From positions 25,373-89,372 of the forward strand of contig CAYVQF010000015.1 in assembly GCA_964454015.1 (NCBI GenBank): 64,000 nt of DNA, in the 5' to 3' direction. The notes below the pieces were generated by a model that saw only the letters and a program-made list of their open reading frames with translations, was not told where the DNA came from and searched no databases. Position numbers and translations under genes: made by a program. Below are positions 26,395-35,130 of this stretch, piece after piece. The DNA is from CAYVQF01 sp964454015 (lineage in GTDB: Bacteria; Myxococcota_A; Bradymonadia; UBA4248). Numbering within the stretch: the first letter of the stretch is position 1; the number at the start of each line of letters is the position of its first letter.

Positions 26395-27426
26395 CTAGTT
26401 GAATTGGGGCCAGCTCCGCTGAAGAAAGCGAAACTCGAAACAGCCCACGGGGGTCTCGGCGGCCGCAAAGACCACGTGCTCCACGCTCTGAAACTCCAGC
26501 CCCGTCGACACCGCCAGCGGCGCCAGCATGGCCTCTTCGACGCCAAAGGATCCCAAGCTTGCTGGCGCCTGGCACTCGGTGAAGGTCGGGCCGCCCACGT
26601 GATGGTTGATGGGGATGTGGGTGAAAACCTGCGCATCTGGCGCCCCTCCGCTCCAGTTGAGGAGCAGGTGCGTCGGCGCTTCTGAGCCCCCAGTCACGGT
26701 CGCCGTCACCGCGCCGAGCGGCCCAGGGGGCGACAAGGCCTCGGTCTGGATGGTGTGTGCTCCCACGACCAGATCCAGGCGGTAGGGCGGGGCGCCGACG
26801 TCGATCTGGGCGCTGATGCCGCCCCACGGATCCACCGTGAAGGTCTGCGTCTCCGTGGCGGATTGAACGTGCAGCGAGACATCGGATCGCTGCTCGGGAT
26901 AGGAGGCGCAGTGCCCGTTGGCGCCACACACCTCGCCGAGGGCGCAGGGCCCACACCCCGTGGGTTGCGTGTGAAAGACACAGTGCTCCGAGCGCAATGC
27001 CGCCTCACCGATCGCCGGGTTGGGCCTATCGAAGACCCAGGCGTTGGCCCAGACCTGGCCCTGTAACGCCTCGATGTCGACCTGGGCCACGCGCGTCGCC
27101 AGGGGGCAGCGCTGATGGGACACGGCCAAAAAGGTCTGCGGCACCTGGCCCTCGTCCGCCACGTCGGCGTTCGTATCACTCACCGCGTCCAGGTCGACGC
27201 TCGTCTCCGTGTCCAGAGCCCCATCGGGCGCCAGGTCATCGGTCTCGGCGACCAGATCCTCACCTTGGTCAGGGTTCACATCGCCGAGCTCCGACTCGGG
27301 TGCATCCACCTCTTGGACATCGCCGATTTTGGTCTCGACGAGGTCGCCGCCAGCCTTCTCGTCGTCGCATCCCCAGGCGTAGCTCAGCGCCACCAGCAAC
27401 AAAAACCCACACCACTTCCTTCGCAT
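26395..27426 (-). CDS. Lipoprotein with acidic linker and Cys-rich module
   Basis: A 343-residue protein. The start at 27426 follows GAGGTGAGG. The signal peptide ends at YAWGCDD, a slightly irregular lipobox. A linker of about 70 residues is dominated by Asp, Glu, Val and Thr. A short Cys module follows (CGPCALGEVCGANGHC), of the kind seen as small extracellular knottin-like repeats in Myxococcota proteins, then a beta-rich C-terminal domain. No enzyme motif is evident. It probably forms a two-gene unit with the preceding lipoprotein. Confidence 0.7.
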   Translation of the reverse strand: MRRKWCGFLLLVALSYAWGCDDEKAGGDLVETKIGDVQEVDAPESELGDVNPDQGEDLVAETDDLAPDGALDTETSVDLDAVSDTNADVADEGQVPQTFLAVSHQRCPLATRVAQVDIEALQGQVWANAWVFDRPNPAIGEAALRSEHCVFHTQPTGCGPCALGEVCGANGHCASYPEQRSDVSLHVQSATETQTFTVDPWGGISAQIDVGAPPYRLDLVVGAHTIQTEALSPPGPLGAVTATVTGGSEAPTHLLLNWSGGAPDAQVFTHIPINHHVGGPTFTECQAPASLGSFGVEEAMLAPLAVSTGLEFQSVEHVVFAAAETPVGCFEFRFLQRSWPQFN

Positions 27427-27675
27427 CGCCTCACCTCGATCACCGGGGAAGCCAGGCCGGCCCCATTGCAGACCGCACCGGCACCCGCACTTGCGACAAC
27501 TGCTACGAGTCTGGCAGGCCAGGCTGCGAAAGGAAAGGAATCTTCCAAAATGTCTCATACCGCACCAACCATGCCGGCGCACGAACCTGCACCGACGATG
27601 GCAGCGCGGGCTCTGCACCGGGCGGCGGCGCCCTTCCCCCAGCGTCTGGCCGTGGCTACTGCCGACCCGGGCACC

Positions 27676-28797
27676 TCAGCAACACAAATTCTCGGGGTTG
27701 AGGGCCACGAAGGCCGGGTGCACGAAGACCCCGTCCCGGCGGATGAGCTCGCCGTCGATGCGAATCTCGCCGCCGCCGGCCTCAGGCGTCTGGATGCACA
27801 CCAGATCCCAGTGCACCGCCGAGCGGTTGCCGTTGTCCGAATCTTGGTAGGCGTTGCCCGGCGTGAAATGGAAGGAGCCGGCGATCTTCTCGTCGAAGAG
27901 GGTCTCATCCATAGGCGCCGTGATCCGCGGGTTGCAGCCCAGGGCAAACTCGCCGATGTAGCGCGCCCCCGGGTCGGTGTCGAGGATGTGGTTGAGCCGC
28001 GCCGTGTCATTGGCCGTGGCCTCGACGATCTGACCATCGACGAAGCGCAGACACACGTCCTTGAAGGTGAAACCATCGTAGGTCGACGGCGTGTTGTAGC
28101 GCACCACCCCCTGCACCGAGTCCCGCACGGGACAAGTGTAGATCTCCCCGTCGGGCATGTTGCGCAGCCCGTCGCACTTGATGACCCCCATCCCCTTGAT
28201 GGAGAAGCGCAGATCCGTGCCCGGCCCGCTGATGTGCACGGCGTCAGCGCCTTGCAAGAAGGCCACGGCCGCGTCCATCGCCGTGGACATCTGCCCATAG
28301 TCGACACCAGTGGTCACCGAATAATAGTAGTCGGCAAAAGCAGAAGTCGACATATTCGCCATATAGGCCATGGTCTGCGTCGGGTAACGCAGCACCACCC
28401 ACCGCGTCCGCGGCACCCGTGTCTGAATGTGCACCGGCTCAAACCACAAGCGGTTCTTCATGGCGTTGAGCTCCGGGCTGAGATCCGAGAGGTCCTTGGG
28501 ATTGGCCCAACCGCGCACGCCCACGAAGCAATCCACCTGCTCCATCCGGTAGCGTTCACAGTCGGTCAAGAGCGCCAGGGACGCCTCAGTGGCCCCTTGG
28601 AGTAAAGTCCGCAAGAGGGCGTTGTACTTGATTTCCACGAGCGGTAGGCCCCCGCGGGCGTAGACAGCGCGCACCAGGGCATCGAGGAATTCCACGGGTG
28701 TGTCATAGGCCTCGATGAGGACTTTGTCGCCCGCCCGGACGGCGCAGCAGTGACGCATGATGAGCTCGGCGAGGGTTTCGTGGCGGGGATCAATCAC
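27676..28797 (-). CDS. M29-family (thermophilic-type) metallo-aminopeptidase
   Basis: A 373-residue cytoplasmic protein of the M29 aminopeptidase family, which removes N-terminal residues with a two-metal site. Metal and catalytic residues are recognisable in PDGEIYTCP, YIGEFALGCNPRI, SFHFTPGNAYQDSDNGNRS and SAVHWDLV (the usual Glu, Glu, His, Tyr and His-x-Asp set). GTG at 28797 is preferred over an upstream TTG because AAGGAG lies seven bases before it. The gene is monocistronic. The C-terminus ends in two cysteines. Confidence 0.87.
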   Translation of the reverse strand: MIDPRHETLAELIMRHCCAVRAGDKVLIEAYDTPVEFLDALVRAVYARGGLPLVEIKYNALLRTLLQGATEASLALLTDCERYRMEQVDCFVGVRGWANPKDLSDLSPELNAMKNRLWFEPVHIQTRVPRTRWVVLRYPTQTMAYMANMSTSAFADYYYSVTTGVDYGQMSTAMDAAVAFLQGADAVHISGPGTDLRFSIKGMGVIKCDGLRNMPDGEIYTCPVRDSVQGVVRYNTPSTYDGFTFKDVCLRFVDGQIVEATANDTARLNHILDTDPGARYIGEFALGCNPRITAPMDETLFDEKIAGSFHFTPGNAYQDSDNGNRSAVHWDLVCIQTPEAGGGEIRIDGELIRRDGVFVHPAFVALNPENLCC

Positions 28798-29031
28798 CGG
28801 GCGACTCCTTGGCAAGGTGTGGGTGAGGAAAAGGTGGCGCGCCCTGCGGCGCCATTGGAGGGGTCGAGCCTAAAGAATTTGTCTGTCGAGTCAATACGGG
28901 CTGGCATGGCCACTGCTGCCTGCCACCACCCAAGTCGCTTCCACTACCCTTGGCTTTGGCTTAGGACTAGACTGAACGTTGGCCACCGCACCAGCGGCGC
29001 CCATCGCCTCCCCCCGGGCCAGGAGCGCACC

Positions 29032-29772
29032 ATGTCCAGTCGCCATCGCCTCTGTTTTCTCTTCCTTGCGTCGCTCTCTGTGGGTGCCTGCACAGAGATC
29101 ACGCCGCCCCCCAACGGCCGCCCCGCCACGACCACGGAGTGCCCCACGGGCGGCTGGGTCAGCTACGATGGCGACCAAGCCGTGGTGGTGTGCAACAGCG
29201 CCCCCAACGACATCGCTCCTCCCCAAGACTTGGTCAGTGGTTTTGGCAAGGATCAGAGTCCCGACCAGCCCCTCGATCTGCCGCCAGAGACGGCCGACGT
29301 GCCCGACACGGCTGTCGACCTTGCGCCAGACATCGCACCGGACGTAGCACCCGAAACCACACCTGATGTCAGCCCTGATACGGCCCCGGATACCGCGGAC
29401 CTCGCCCCCGACCTGCCACCGGAAGAGATCGTCGACGTGCCCCCCGACACACCGCCCGTGTCCGGTCCCCCTGGCAGCCTCTGTCTCTGCGACAGCGACT
29501 GCACCTCGCCGTCACCGAGCACCTCGCCGCCGGTGTGCGTCAGCGGCATCTGTTTCACCTTGGCCGCGGCGCCCTGCGCCTATGAAGGCTCCCAGGGCGA
29601 ATGCCCAGTTGGCTCGTCCTGCTGGACGACGGTTGGTGTCAGTGCGTATCTGTGTTGGCCATCGTGTTTCTTCTATCAATGTGAGGGTGTGTGCGATCTC
29701 TACGACGACTGTGGCCCCGCATCGGGGATGACCTGCTCGGCGAGCTGTGGCTACTACTGCCCTGAGGATTGA
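29032..29772 (+). CDS. Lipoprotein with Asp/Pro repeat stalk and Cys-rich head
   Basis: A 246-residue protein. The ATG at 29032 has AGGAG six bases upstream. The signal peptide ends in the lipobox VGAC. Residues about 60-140 are a stalk of Asp, Pro, Val, Ala and Thr in a loose repeat (DIAPDVAPE, DVSPDTAPD, DLAPDLPPE). The C-terminal about 90 residues hold about 16 cysteines in pairs (CLCDSDC, CVSGIC, CEGVCDLYDDC, CSASCGYYC), consistent with small disulfide-bonded EGF- or knottin-like modules. Such stalk-plus-head lipoproteins are frequent in Bradymonadales-like genomes. The binding target is unknown. Confidence 0.75.
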   Translation: MSSRHRLCFLFLASLSVGACTEITPPPNGRPATTTECPTGGWVSYDGDQAVVVCNSAPNDIAPPQDLVSGFGKDQSPDQPLDLPPETADVPDTAVDLAPDIAPDVAPETTPDVSPDTAPDTADLAPDLPPEEIVDVPPDTPPVSGPPGSLCLCDSDCTSPSPSTSPPVCVSGICFTLAAAPCAYEGSQGECPVGSSCWTTVGVSAYLCWPSCFFYQCEGVCDLYDDCGPASGMTCSASCGYYCPED

Positions 29773-29833
29773 AGCGAACGTCTGTGACAGCAGCCGCAAA
29801 GGAACGTGATCATGCGACGAGCCATCTTTTTTT

Positions 29834-30133
29834 GTGGCAACTTTTGCGATGTCATTTCTTTGTGGTTGCATTGGGAGTGACGACAGTGATGCGGATGTTG
29901 CGTTTCAGGTGGGTTGTGAAAGTGTAACGTGCCACAATGCCAATGAAACCAATTTTCCTCCGGATGGTTTTTACCCAGTGGGTTCGTACATGGAGATGAC
30001 TTGCGTTTGGTATTGTGCGAGATACAAGGATGACAGCAAGGTCAAAGTCACGCTCACATTTGGGCGCCTTTTCCATAAGGACAGTTGTTGGCAATGGGTA
30101 AGCGAGGAAGTCTCTGACGCTATTTGTGAATAG
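29834..30133 (+). CDS. Small Cys-rich lipoprotein, signal peptide split by a poly-T frameshift
   Basis: The 99-residue frame from GTG 29834 has no ribosome-binding site and a truncated signal peptide. An ATG at 29812 with AAAGGA eight bases upstream begins MRRAIFF in another frame, broken at a run of seven T (29827-29833). With six T, the two would join into one lipoprotein precursor, MRRAIFFVATFAMSFLCGC, with the lipobox LCGC. The mature part has six or seven cysteines and an unusually low GC content compared with neighbours, which suggests recent acquisition. Either the gene is phase-variable or broken, or the run is a sequencing error. The function is unknown. Confidence 0.55.
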   Translation: MATFAMSFLCGCIGSDDSDADVAFQVGCESVTCHNANETNFPPDGFYPVGSYMEMTCVWYCARYKDDSKVKVTLTFGRLFHKDSCWQWVSEEVSDAICE

Positions 30134-30323
30134 AACGGTCACCGGTTTCGGCGCCTGTTTCGGTAGGCTGTGTCGAACGAATGCTGCAAATCGCAATCGT
30201 CTCGCGCTACGGCCTAACGGGCCAACGTTGGTGAGTTCCAACCCCGGAGGTCTTCTCCACGTGAGGGGCCCCGGTGAGCGCGTGGGGCCGTTTCACTCAA
30301 GGAGCCCCTCAGCCTTTATGCCC

Positions 30324-30980
30324 TCACTGCGACCGCTGCCCCCCCACCAGCCACCCCTCGCTCATGACGAAGGTGCCGCCGAAGGTAAAGACGAAGCTCT
30401 CATCGCTGGCCCCAGGGACATCGAGTAGATTCTCCTGGAGAATGGGTAAGTATGTGAAGTTGAAGGCGAGTATGGGCAGCCATTCGGGAAAAACCACATC
30501 ATCTGGGCGGCGCTGGCCAGCGCACTTTCCCGTCGGTTCAGAGAAGAAGCCATCTGAGCACGCCTCAGGTGGCCACAGCAGCGGCACCGACGCCCCAGCC
30601 CGCAGCCCTGGGCGCACCCCCAGCTCGGTCCAGGCCACCACGGCGCCGAGGTTGGTCACCGCAGGCGTAAAAAAGGCCGTATAGAAGTTGACGTCGGCGA
30701 AAATCTCCACCCGCTGGTTCAGCGGCGCGTAAGCCAGGCCGCCTTGGCCACCATAGCCCACGGCCCAGGCATAGCGCAGGTACTGGTAGCCGAGCTCGAA
30801 ACGCGGCGAGAGGCCGCGCTTGGTGTCGTAGTCCACACTGAGCCCCAGACGTGGCCCTTGGATCTCGGCCCAGGTCGAGCAAGCGCTCGACCCCAGGAGC
30901 AGCGCCACAAAAAGCCACCCGCGCAGCAACAGCCAGCGACCGGCAGGGGGGCGTCGAGAAGATTGGGGGCAGGTCGTCAT
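30324..30980 (-). CDS. Lipoprotein, possible outer-membrane-associated beta protein
   Basis: A 218-residue protein. The signal peptide contains an Arg-rich start and the lipobox LGSSAC. The rest is beta-rich with frequent aromatic residues (RFELGYQYLRYAWAVGYGG, FADVNFYTAFF, AFNFTYLPIL), similar to strands of a small barrel, but a lipid-anchored barrel is unusual, so the fold is uncertain. Two cysteines flank a Gly/Lys loop (EACSDG, GKCAG). It lies 50 bases upstream of the Sel1-repeat gene stop in the same direction and may share its transcript. The function is unknown. Confidence 0.65.
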   Translation of the reverse strand: MTTCPQSSRRPPAGRWLLLRGWLFVALLLGSSACSTWAEIQGPRLGLSVDYDTKRGLSPRFELGYQYLRYAWAVGYGGQGGLAYAPLNQRVEIFADVNFYTAFFTPAVTNLGAVVAWTELGVRPGLRAGASVPLLWPPEACSDGFFSEPTGKCAGQRRPDDVVFPEWLPILAFNFTYLPILQENLLDVPGASDESFVFTFGGTFVMSEGWLVGGQRSQ

Positions 30981-31030
30981 CGCAAGGGGCTCATCAACAC
31001 TAGGCCGCCCACGTTGGGCAGCGATCCAAG

Positions 31031-32722
31031 CTAAAGCGCAGGCAGACCCAGGGTCAGACCCAGCGTGAAGAGAAGGGCATCCGCGCCGTAGTCCAGGCCG
31101 ATGGCATAGACCGCGTCGAAGGTGGCACGCAGACTGAAGTGGCGTTGCTCCCAGCCGTAAGTGAAGCGGTTGCCCAGGGTCAGGCCCACGTAGCCGTCGG
31201 CGGCACCCATGTAGCTACGCAGGCCAACCAAGGGCTCCAGCGGCGTGAGGGTGGCGCGCCCGGCACTCGAATGGGACAACGTCAGGGGCGTAGAGATCGG
31301 GTTGGCCCACATGCCCACGACAAAGCGGCGAGGCTCCTCGTCCACGATGTCCACGATGCTGGGACTATCCGCGGCGCCACCGCTCCACGGGTCGAAGGCG
31401 TAACCCAGCTCCAGACCAAAGAAGAAAAAGAAGTGCAGGCGGACCAGGGCGGCGCTCTGGATCACCGTGCCTTCCATATCGTTCGCCCTGAAAACGGCGA
31501 AGCTATAAGCGGGACCCGCTGCGACATAGTCGCGCCCGGCGAAAAAAAGCCAGTCCAAATGCCGACGCCACGCCGCAGGGTTCTGACCGTCGGCATCGAG
31601 GGCGTTCTTGGCCGGATAATAGGCATCGCAGGCCACAGCGTGGTCGTGACTGAGGCAAGGTTCGGCCAGCACCGCCACCGCTTTCGCTTCATCGCGGGCG
31701 ACCCCCACGCCGTTGGCGTAGGCAAAGCCCAGGTGGGCGCAAGACGGGACATCGCCCAAGGCGCAGCCCTTGTCCAGCAGTGCTGCTGCCCGCACCGGGT
31801 CGATGTGGTCGAGGTGGCGGCGCGTCGTCAGGAGCTGACCCGCCAAGCGACACGAGGCGGCAAAGCCGGCGTCACAGTTCTCTTCTAACATGGCGTGGCC
31901 CCAAGACTTATCCTCTGCCGCCTCCTGGACCAGCAACAACTGACCCAGGCTGTGACAAGACTCGGCGTGCCCCCCACCACACAGCTCGTATAGCTCGTCC
32001 ATGGCCTCGCTGATGCTCGTCGTCAGGCCTTCGCCATGAACGCTGCGCAGCAGGCGGCGGTGACAGGCGTCCCTGTCGCCAAAGGCGCAGGCCTGGGCCA
32101 AGACGGCGTTGTCCACGGCGACGAGCAGGCGCGGGTCACGCTGCGCCAAGGCTTCGCGCGGCGGGCACGCCACGGGCAGGGGGCAGGCCGCCACCGCCGC
32201 CAGCTCCGCTGATTCGACGGCGACGCAGGTGTTCAGGTAAGGGAGAAAGCCCCCGGGGCATAGGGGCTTGCCCCAGCACCCCCAAGCGTTTCCCTCTTGG
32301 CCGGGCCAGCAACAGTAGCGGCCCGTCGCGTTTTGGCCTGCTCGACAGAGACCCTTGGCATCGACGGGACAAGCGCTACCATCAGTACACAGCCCGCGTT
32401 TGGCGAGCCCTTCCGTGCTCAAGCACTCGTCCGCAAAGGGGATGAGACCACTCGGGCACTGCGGCTCGCCGACACAACGCCAGCCCCGCAGCCCTTGGCC
32501 TGGCCAACAACAGCGGCTCCCCTCCCCGTCCCAAACGCGGCCGTCGCTACAGGCGTAGAGACCGTCCGGCACGGGGGTGACGCCCGGTGCGCTGAACCGC
32601 GGCAGCTCAGAGGCGGGTGTCCATGGCGTCGGGCTGGCGCAACCCACCAACCAAGCAAGCGCCAGCATGAAGGTCCAGCACGAAGCCCTAGGGGGCCACC
32701 CATTCATTCCGCACCCGCTCAT
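31031..32722 (-). CDS. Lipoprotein with Cys-rich modules, Sel1-like repeats and beta-rich C-terminal domain
   Basis: A 563-residue protein. The signal peptide ends in the lipobox LVGC. Residues about 50-175 contain two copies of a module carrying CCWPGQ plus paired cysteines (YACSDGRVWDGEGSRCCWPG and GRYCCWPGQEGNAWGC). Residues about 200-370 hold four or five Sel1-like helical repeats of the Cys-bridged Hcp type (CGGGHAESCHSLGQLL, CDAGFAASCRLAGQLL, CALGDVPSCAHLG), which usually mediate protein-protein contacts. The C-terminal about 180 residues are beta-rich and may form a barrel. The combination suggests an outer-membrane scaffold, but no role is known. ATG 32722 and 32707 are both possible starts. 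Confidence 0.75.
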   Translation of the reverse strand: MSGCGMNGWPPRASCWTFMLALAWLVGCASPTPWTPASELPRFSAPGVTPVPDGLYACSDGRVWDGEGSRCCWPGQGLRGWRCVGEPQCPSGLIPFADECLSTEGLAKRGLCTDGSACPVDAKGLCRAGQNATGRYCCWPGQEGNAWGCWGKPLCPGGFLPYLNTCVAVESAELAAVAACPLPVACPPREALAQRDPRLLVAVDNAVLAQACAFGDRDACHRRLLRSVHGEGLTTSISEAMDELYELCGGGHAESCHSLGQLLLVQEAAEDKSWGHAMLEENCDAGFAASCRLAGQLLTTRRHLDHIDPVRAAALLDKGCALGDVPSCAHLGFAYANGVGVARDEAKAVAVLAEPCLSHDHAVACDAYYPAKNALDADGQNPAAWRRHLDWLFFAGRDYVAAGPAYSFAVFRANDMEGTVIQSAALVRLHFFFFFGLELGYAFDPWSGGAADSPSIVDIVDEEPRRFVVGMWANPISTPLTLSHSSAGRATLTPLEPLVGLRSYMGAADGYVGLTLGNRFTYGWEQRHFSLRATFDAVYAIGLDYGADALLFTLGLTLGLPAL

Positions 32723-32843
32723 CCAGGGCCTTCTAACGGCAAGAGGTCGAAGCCAATCTCGACTGCGCTAGCCTAGCAGATCTGCTCGCGGGCACCAGTG
32801 GCGACGACACGCGTGGGTCAGCGCCGCCAACAAGAGGGCACAC

Positions 32844-33683
32844 CTATTTCTGCAGCATGCAGCCGACCACGGCGCCGAGCTGGGCCGGGTCGCGCGAGCC
32901 CTGATACATCTGGCCCTTGATCTGGATCTCGGGGATACCACGTCCTTTCATCTCGGACTGGCAGGTCTCACGATCTTGGGAGCAGTCGGTGTAGACCGCC
33001 GCCAGCACCTCGTAGCCGCCAAAGCTCTCGGTCAAGCGATTGCAGTGGGGGCAGGAGGGGGAGCCATACATCCGCACCCCTTTGTCCTTGAGGCAGCCCA
33101 CCAACTCGGGAATGCTCGCCACCTTGACCTGCTCCGCCTCAGGCACCGCCGGCATGACCGGTGCCGGTGGCGGCGTCACTTGTGCCGCCGGGGCCGGCGT
33201 CGGGGGCTGGACGCCCGCGGCGAGCAAGCAGCCAACGCTGGCGCCGAGCTGGGCCGGGTCGCGCGAGCCCTGGTACATCTCGCCCTTGATCTGGATTTCA
33301 GGGATGCCGCGCCCTTTCATCTCGGCCTGGCAGGTCGCCCGATCTTGGGAGCAGTCCGTGTAGACCGGCCCGATCACGTCGTTGCCGCCAAAGCTCGCCG
33401 TCAGCCGCGTGCAGTGTGGGCAGGAGGGAGAGCCGTACATCCGCACGCCGCGGTCCTTCAGGCACTGCACCAGCTCGGGGTAGCTGTTCACCGTCAGGGG
33501 GCCATCGGCCTTGGCCTTGGTCTCGTCCTCAGTCGGCATGATGGGTTCGCCTGCCGCCTCTTGCGGCGGTGCCTTGGACGGCGCCGGGGCATCCTTGGCC
33601 TTCTCTTCACAGCCGCTGCTCACCAACCACAGCGCACACAACACCACCAGCGGGCGTAAGAAGCTCTTGAACATCGGGCTCAT
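32844..33683 (-). CDS. Lipoprotein with two tandem thioredoxin-fold CPHC domains
   Basis: A 279-residue protein. The ATG at 33683 follows AAGGA at a somewhat long spacing. The signal peptide ends in VSSGC. A Lys/Ala/Pro linker leads to two nearly identical domains of about 90 residues joined by a Pro-rich hinge. Each has the redox motif SPSCPHC, a conserved YTDCSQD and the GIPEIQIKG segment with a probable cis-proline. The fold resembles the thioredoxin-like domains fused to or working with VKOR-type oxidases. It probably oxidises or shuffles disulfides in the many Cys-rich exported proteins nearby (inference). A duplicated redox domain on one lipid anchor is uncommon. Confidence 0.82.
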   Translation of the reverse strand: MSPMFKSFLRPLVVLCALWLVSSGCEEKAKDAPAPSKAPPQEAAGEPIMPTEDETKAKADGPLTVNSYPELVQCLKDRGVRMYGSPSCPHCTRLTASFGGNDVIGPVYTDCSQDRATCQAEMKGRGIPEIQIKGEMYQGSRDPAQLGASVGCLLAAGVQPPTPAPAAQVTPPPAPVMPAVPEAEQVKVASIPELVGCLKDKGVRMYGSPSCPHCNRLTESFGGYEVLAAVYTDCSQDRETCQSEMKGRGIPEIQIKGQMYQGSRDPAQLGAVVGCMLQK

Positions 33684-33852
33684 GGGGTCACTATCCTTCA
33701 ACTCGGTCGAAGCACCTGACGCCATCAACCATTGAGCGCCGGCCTCCGCACGTCAGCATGGGTCGAAACACGCATCCAAGTTCGCTCCGCACCCAGCCGG
33801 GCAAGGTACCCTCATTATTCACCTTGGCGCAAGGGTACATTCGCCCAACGGC

Positions 33853-35085
33853 CTAAAAGGCGACCCCAAGGGCAATGGCCGCCACCACCAACAGTGGCGC
33901 TGGCACGCGTTTGCTCAACAACAGAAGGGCCGTCACCGCTACCACCAGGAGATTGTCCCAGTGCAGCCCGCTGGCCTGGATCAGGATCACGGCGGCAATG
34001 GCGATGAGCCCGCCAGCGACGGCGTTGATCCCAGCCAAGGAAATCTTGATGGCCCGCACCCCTTTGAGACGCTCCCAGATGGGGTAGACGAAGTAGATCA
34101 ACAGCAGCCCCGGGAGAAAAATCCCCAGGCCACCGGCGACGGCGCCGGCCACCTGCATGCCTGCGCCGCCGGCGTCGCGGGCGGCCATCCCCCCGGCGTA
34201 GGCAGCGAAGCTGAACATGGGCCCGGGCAAGCCCTGCACCAGCCCGTAGCCGGTGAGAAATTCGGCGTTGCTCATCATGGCGTTGCCATGCACCAACTCA
34301 CCGTGCATCACAGGCACCACCACCTGGCCGCCGCCGAAGACCAAATAGCCGTAGCGGTAAAAAGCCTCGAAGAGCTGCACGATGCGGTGATCCGTCACGG
34401 CGGCCAAGGCCAGCGCGCCCAGGGCGAAGAAAGCGAAGAGCCCCAGATAGCGCCATGGCGGCGCCAAGACCGGCCGCCGCCACATCCCCGCTTCGCGCTT
34501 GAGCCAGATGCTGACCGCACCGCCGATGAGCAGCACCAGCGGGAAGATCCACGGCGCTCTGATGAAGTAGGTCACGCCAGCGCCGAAGAGCATCAGCGCG
34601 CCCGTCGGGAGATCCGTGACCACTTTGCGGCCGATGCGCCACGAAGCCACCACGATGAAGCCCACTGCCATGGGCCCGATGTAACGCAAGACCTCACCCG
34701 AGAGGTCGTAAGCCGCCAAGATCGCGTAGAGAAATGAGAGTGCCGTCATCACCACCAAGACGGGCAAGGCCCAGACCAGCATGGTCCACAAGGCGAGCCA
34801 CGGCCCGCCAACCTTGTGGCCAACGGCGACGATGGTCTGGGTGCTCGTCGGGCCCGGCAGCACACTGCACAAGGCGATGAGCTCCACCATCTCCTCCTCG
34901 CGCAGGTAGCCCTTCTTGGCCACGAGCTGGTCCAGAAAGACGCTGTAGTGGGCCTCGGGGCCGCCGTAGGCTCCAAGGGAGCAGATGAGGACGTCGCGCA
35001 GAAAGGCCCCGCGCGCCACGGTGGCTTTCTCGGCCGGCGCGCCTTCCTTTCCGGCTTCTGCTGGTGTTGACCCAGCCTCACCCAT
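33853..35085 (-). CDS. chrA: Chromate transporter (ChrA, two-domain type)
   Basis: A 410-residue membrane protein with about 10-12 hydrophobic segments arranged as two homologous CHR halves. Signatures are SLGAYGGPEAHYSVF, ALCSVLPGPTSTQT, VFGGGQVVVPVM and YGLVQGLPGPMFSFAAYAGG. ChrA-type proteins export chromate in exchange for sulfate or protons. The N-terminal extension is Ala/Glu-rich. The ATG at 35085 is chosen because AAGGAG lies nine bases upstream, though an upstream TTG also exists. No regulator of the ChrB type lies beside it. The downstream SDR gene begins on the same strand 45 bases upstream of this start. Confidence 0.9.
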   Translation of the reverse strand: MGEAGSTPAEAGKEGAPAEKATVARGAFLRDVLICSLGAYGGPEAHYSVFLDQLVAKKGYLREEEMVELIALCSVLPGPTSTQTIVAVGHKVGGPWLALWTMLVWALPVLVVMTALSFLYAILAAYDLSGEVLRYIGPMAVGFIVVASWRIGRKVVTDLPTGALMLFGAGVTYFIRAPWIFPLVLLIGGAVSIWLKREAGMWRRPVLAPPWRYLGLFAFFALGALALAAVTDHRIVQLFEAFYRYGYLVFGGGQVVVPVMHGELVHGNAMMSNAEFLTGYGLVQGLPGPMFSFAAYAGGMAARDAGGAGMQVAGAVAGGLGIFLPGLLLIYFVYPIWERLKGVRAIKISLAGINAVAGGLIAIAAVILIQASGLHWDNLLVVAVTALLLLSKRVPAPLLVVAAIALGVAF

Positions 35086-35130
35086 CGCTGTGAACTCCTT
35101 CTCGTGTCGGCCCAAGGCTCACCTCCGGTC

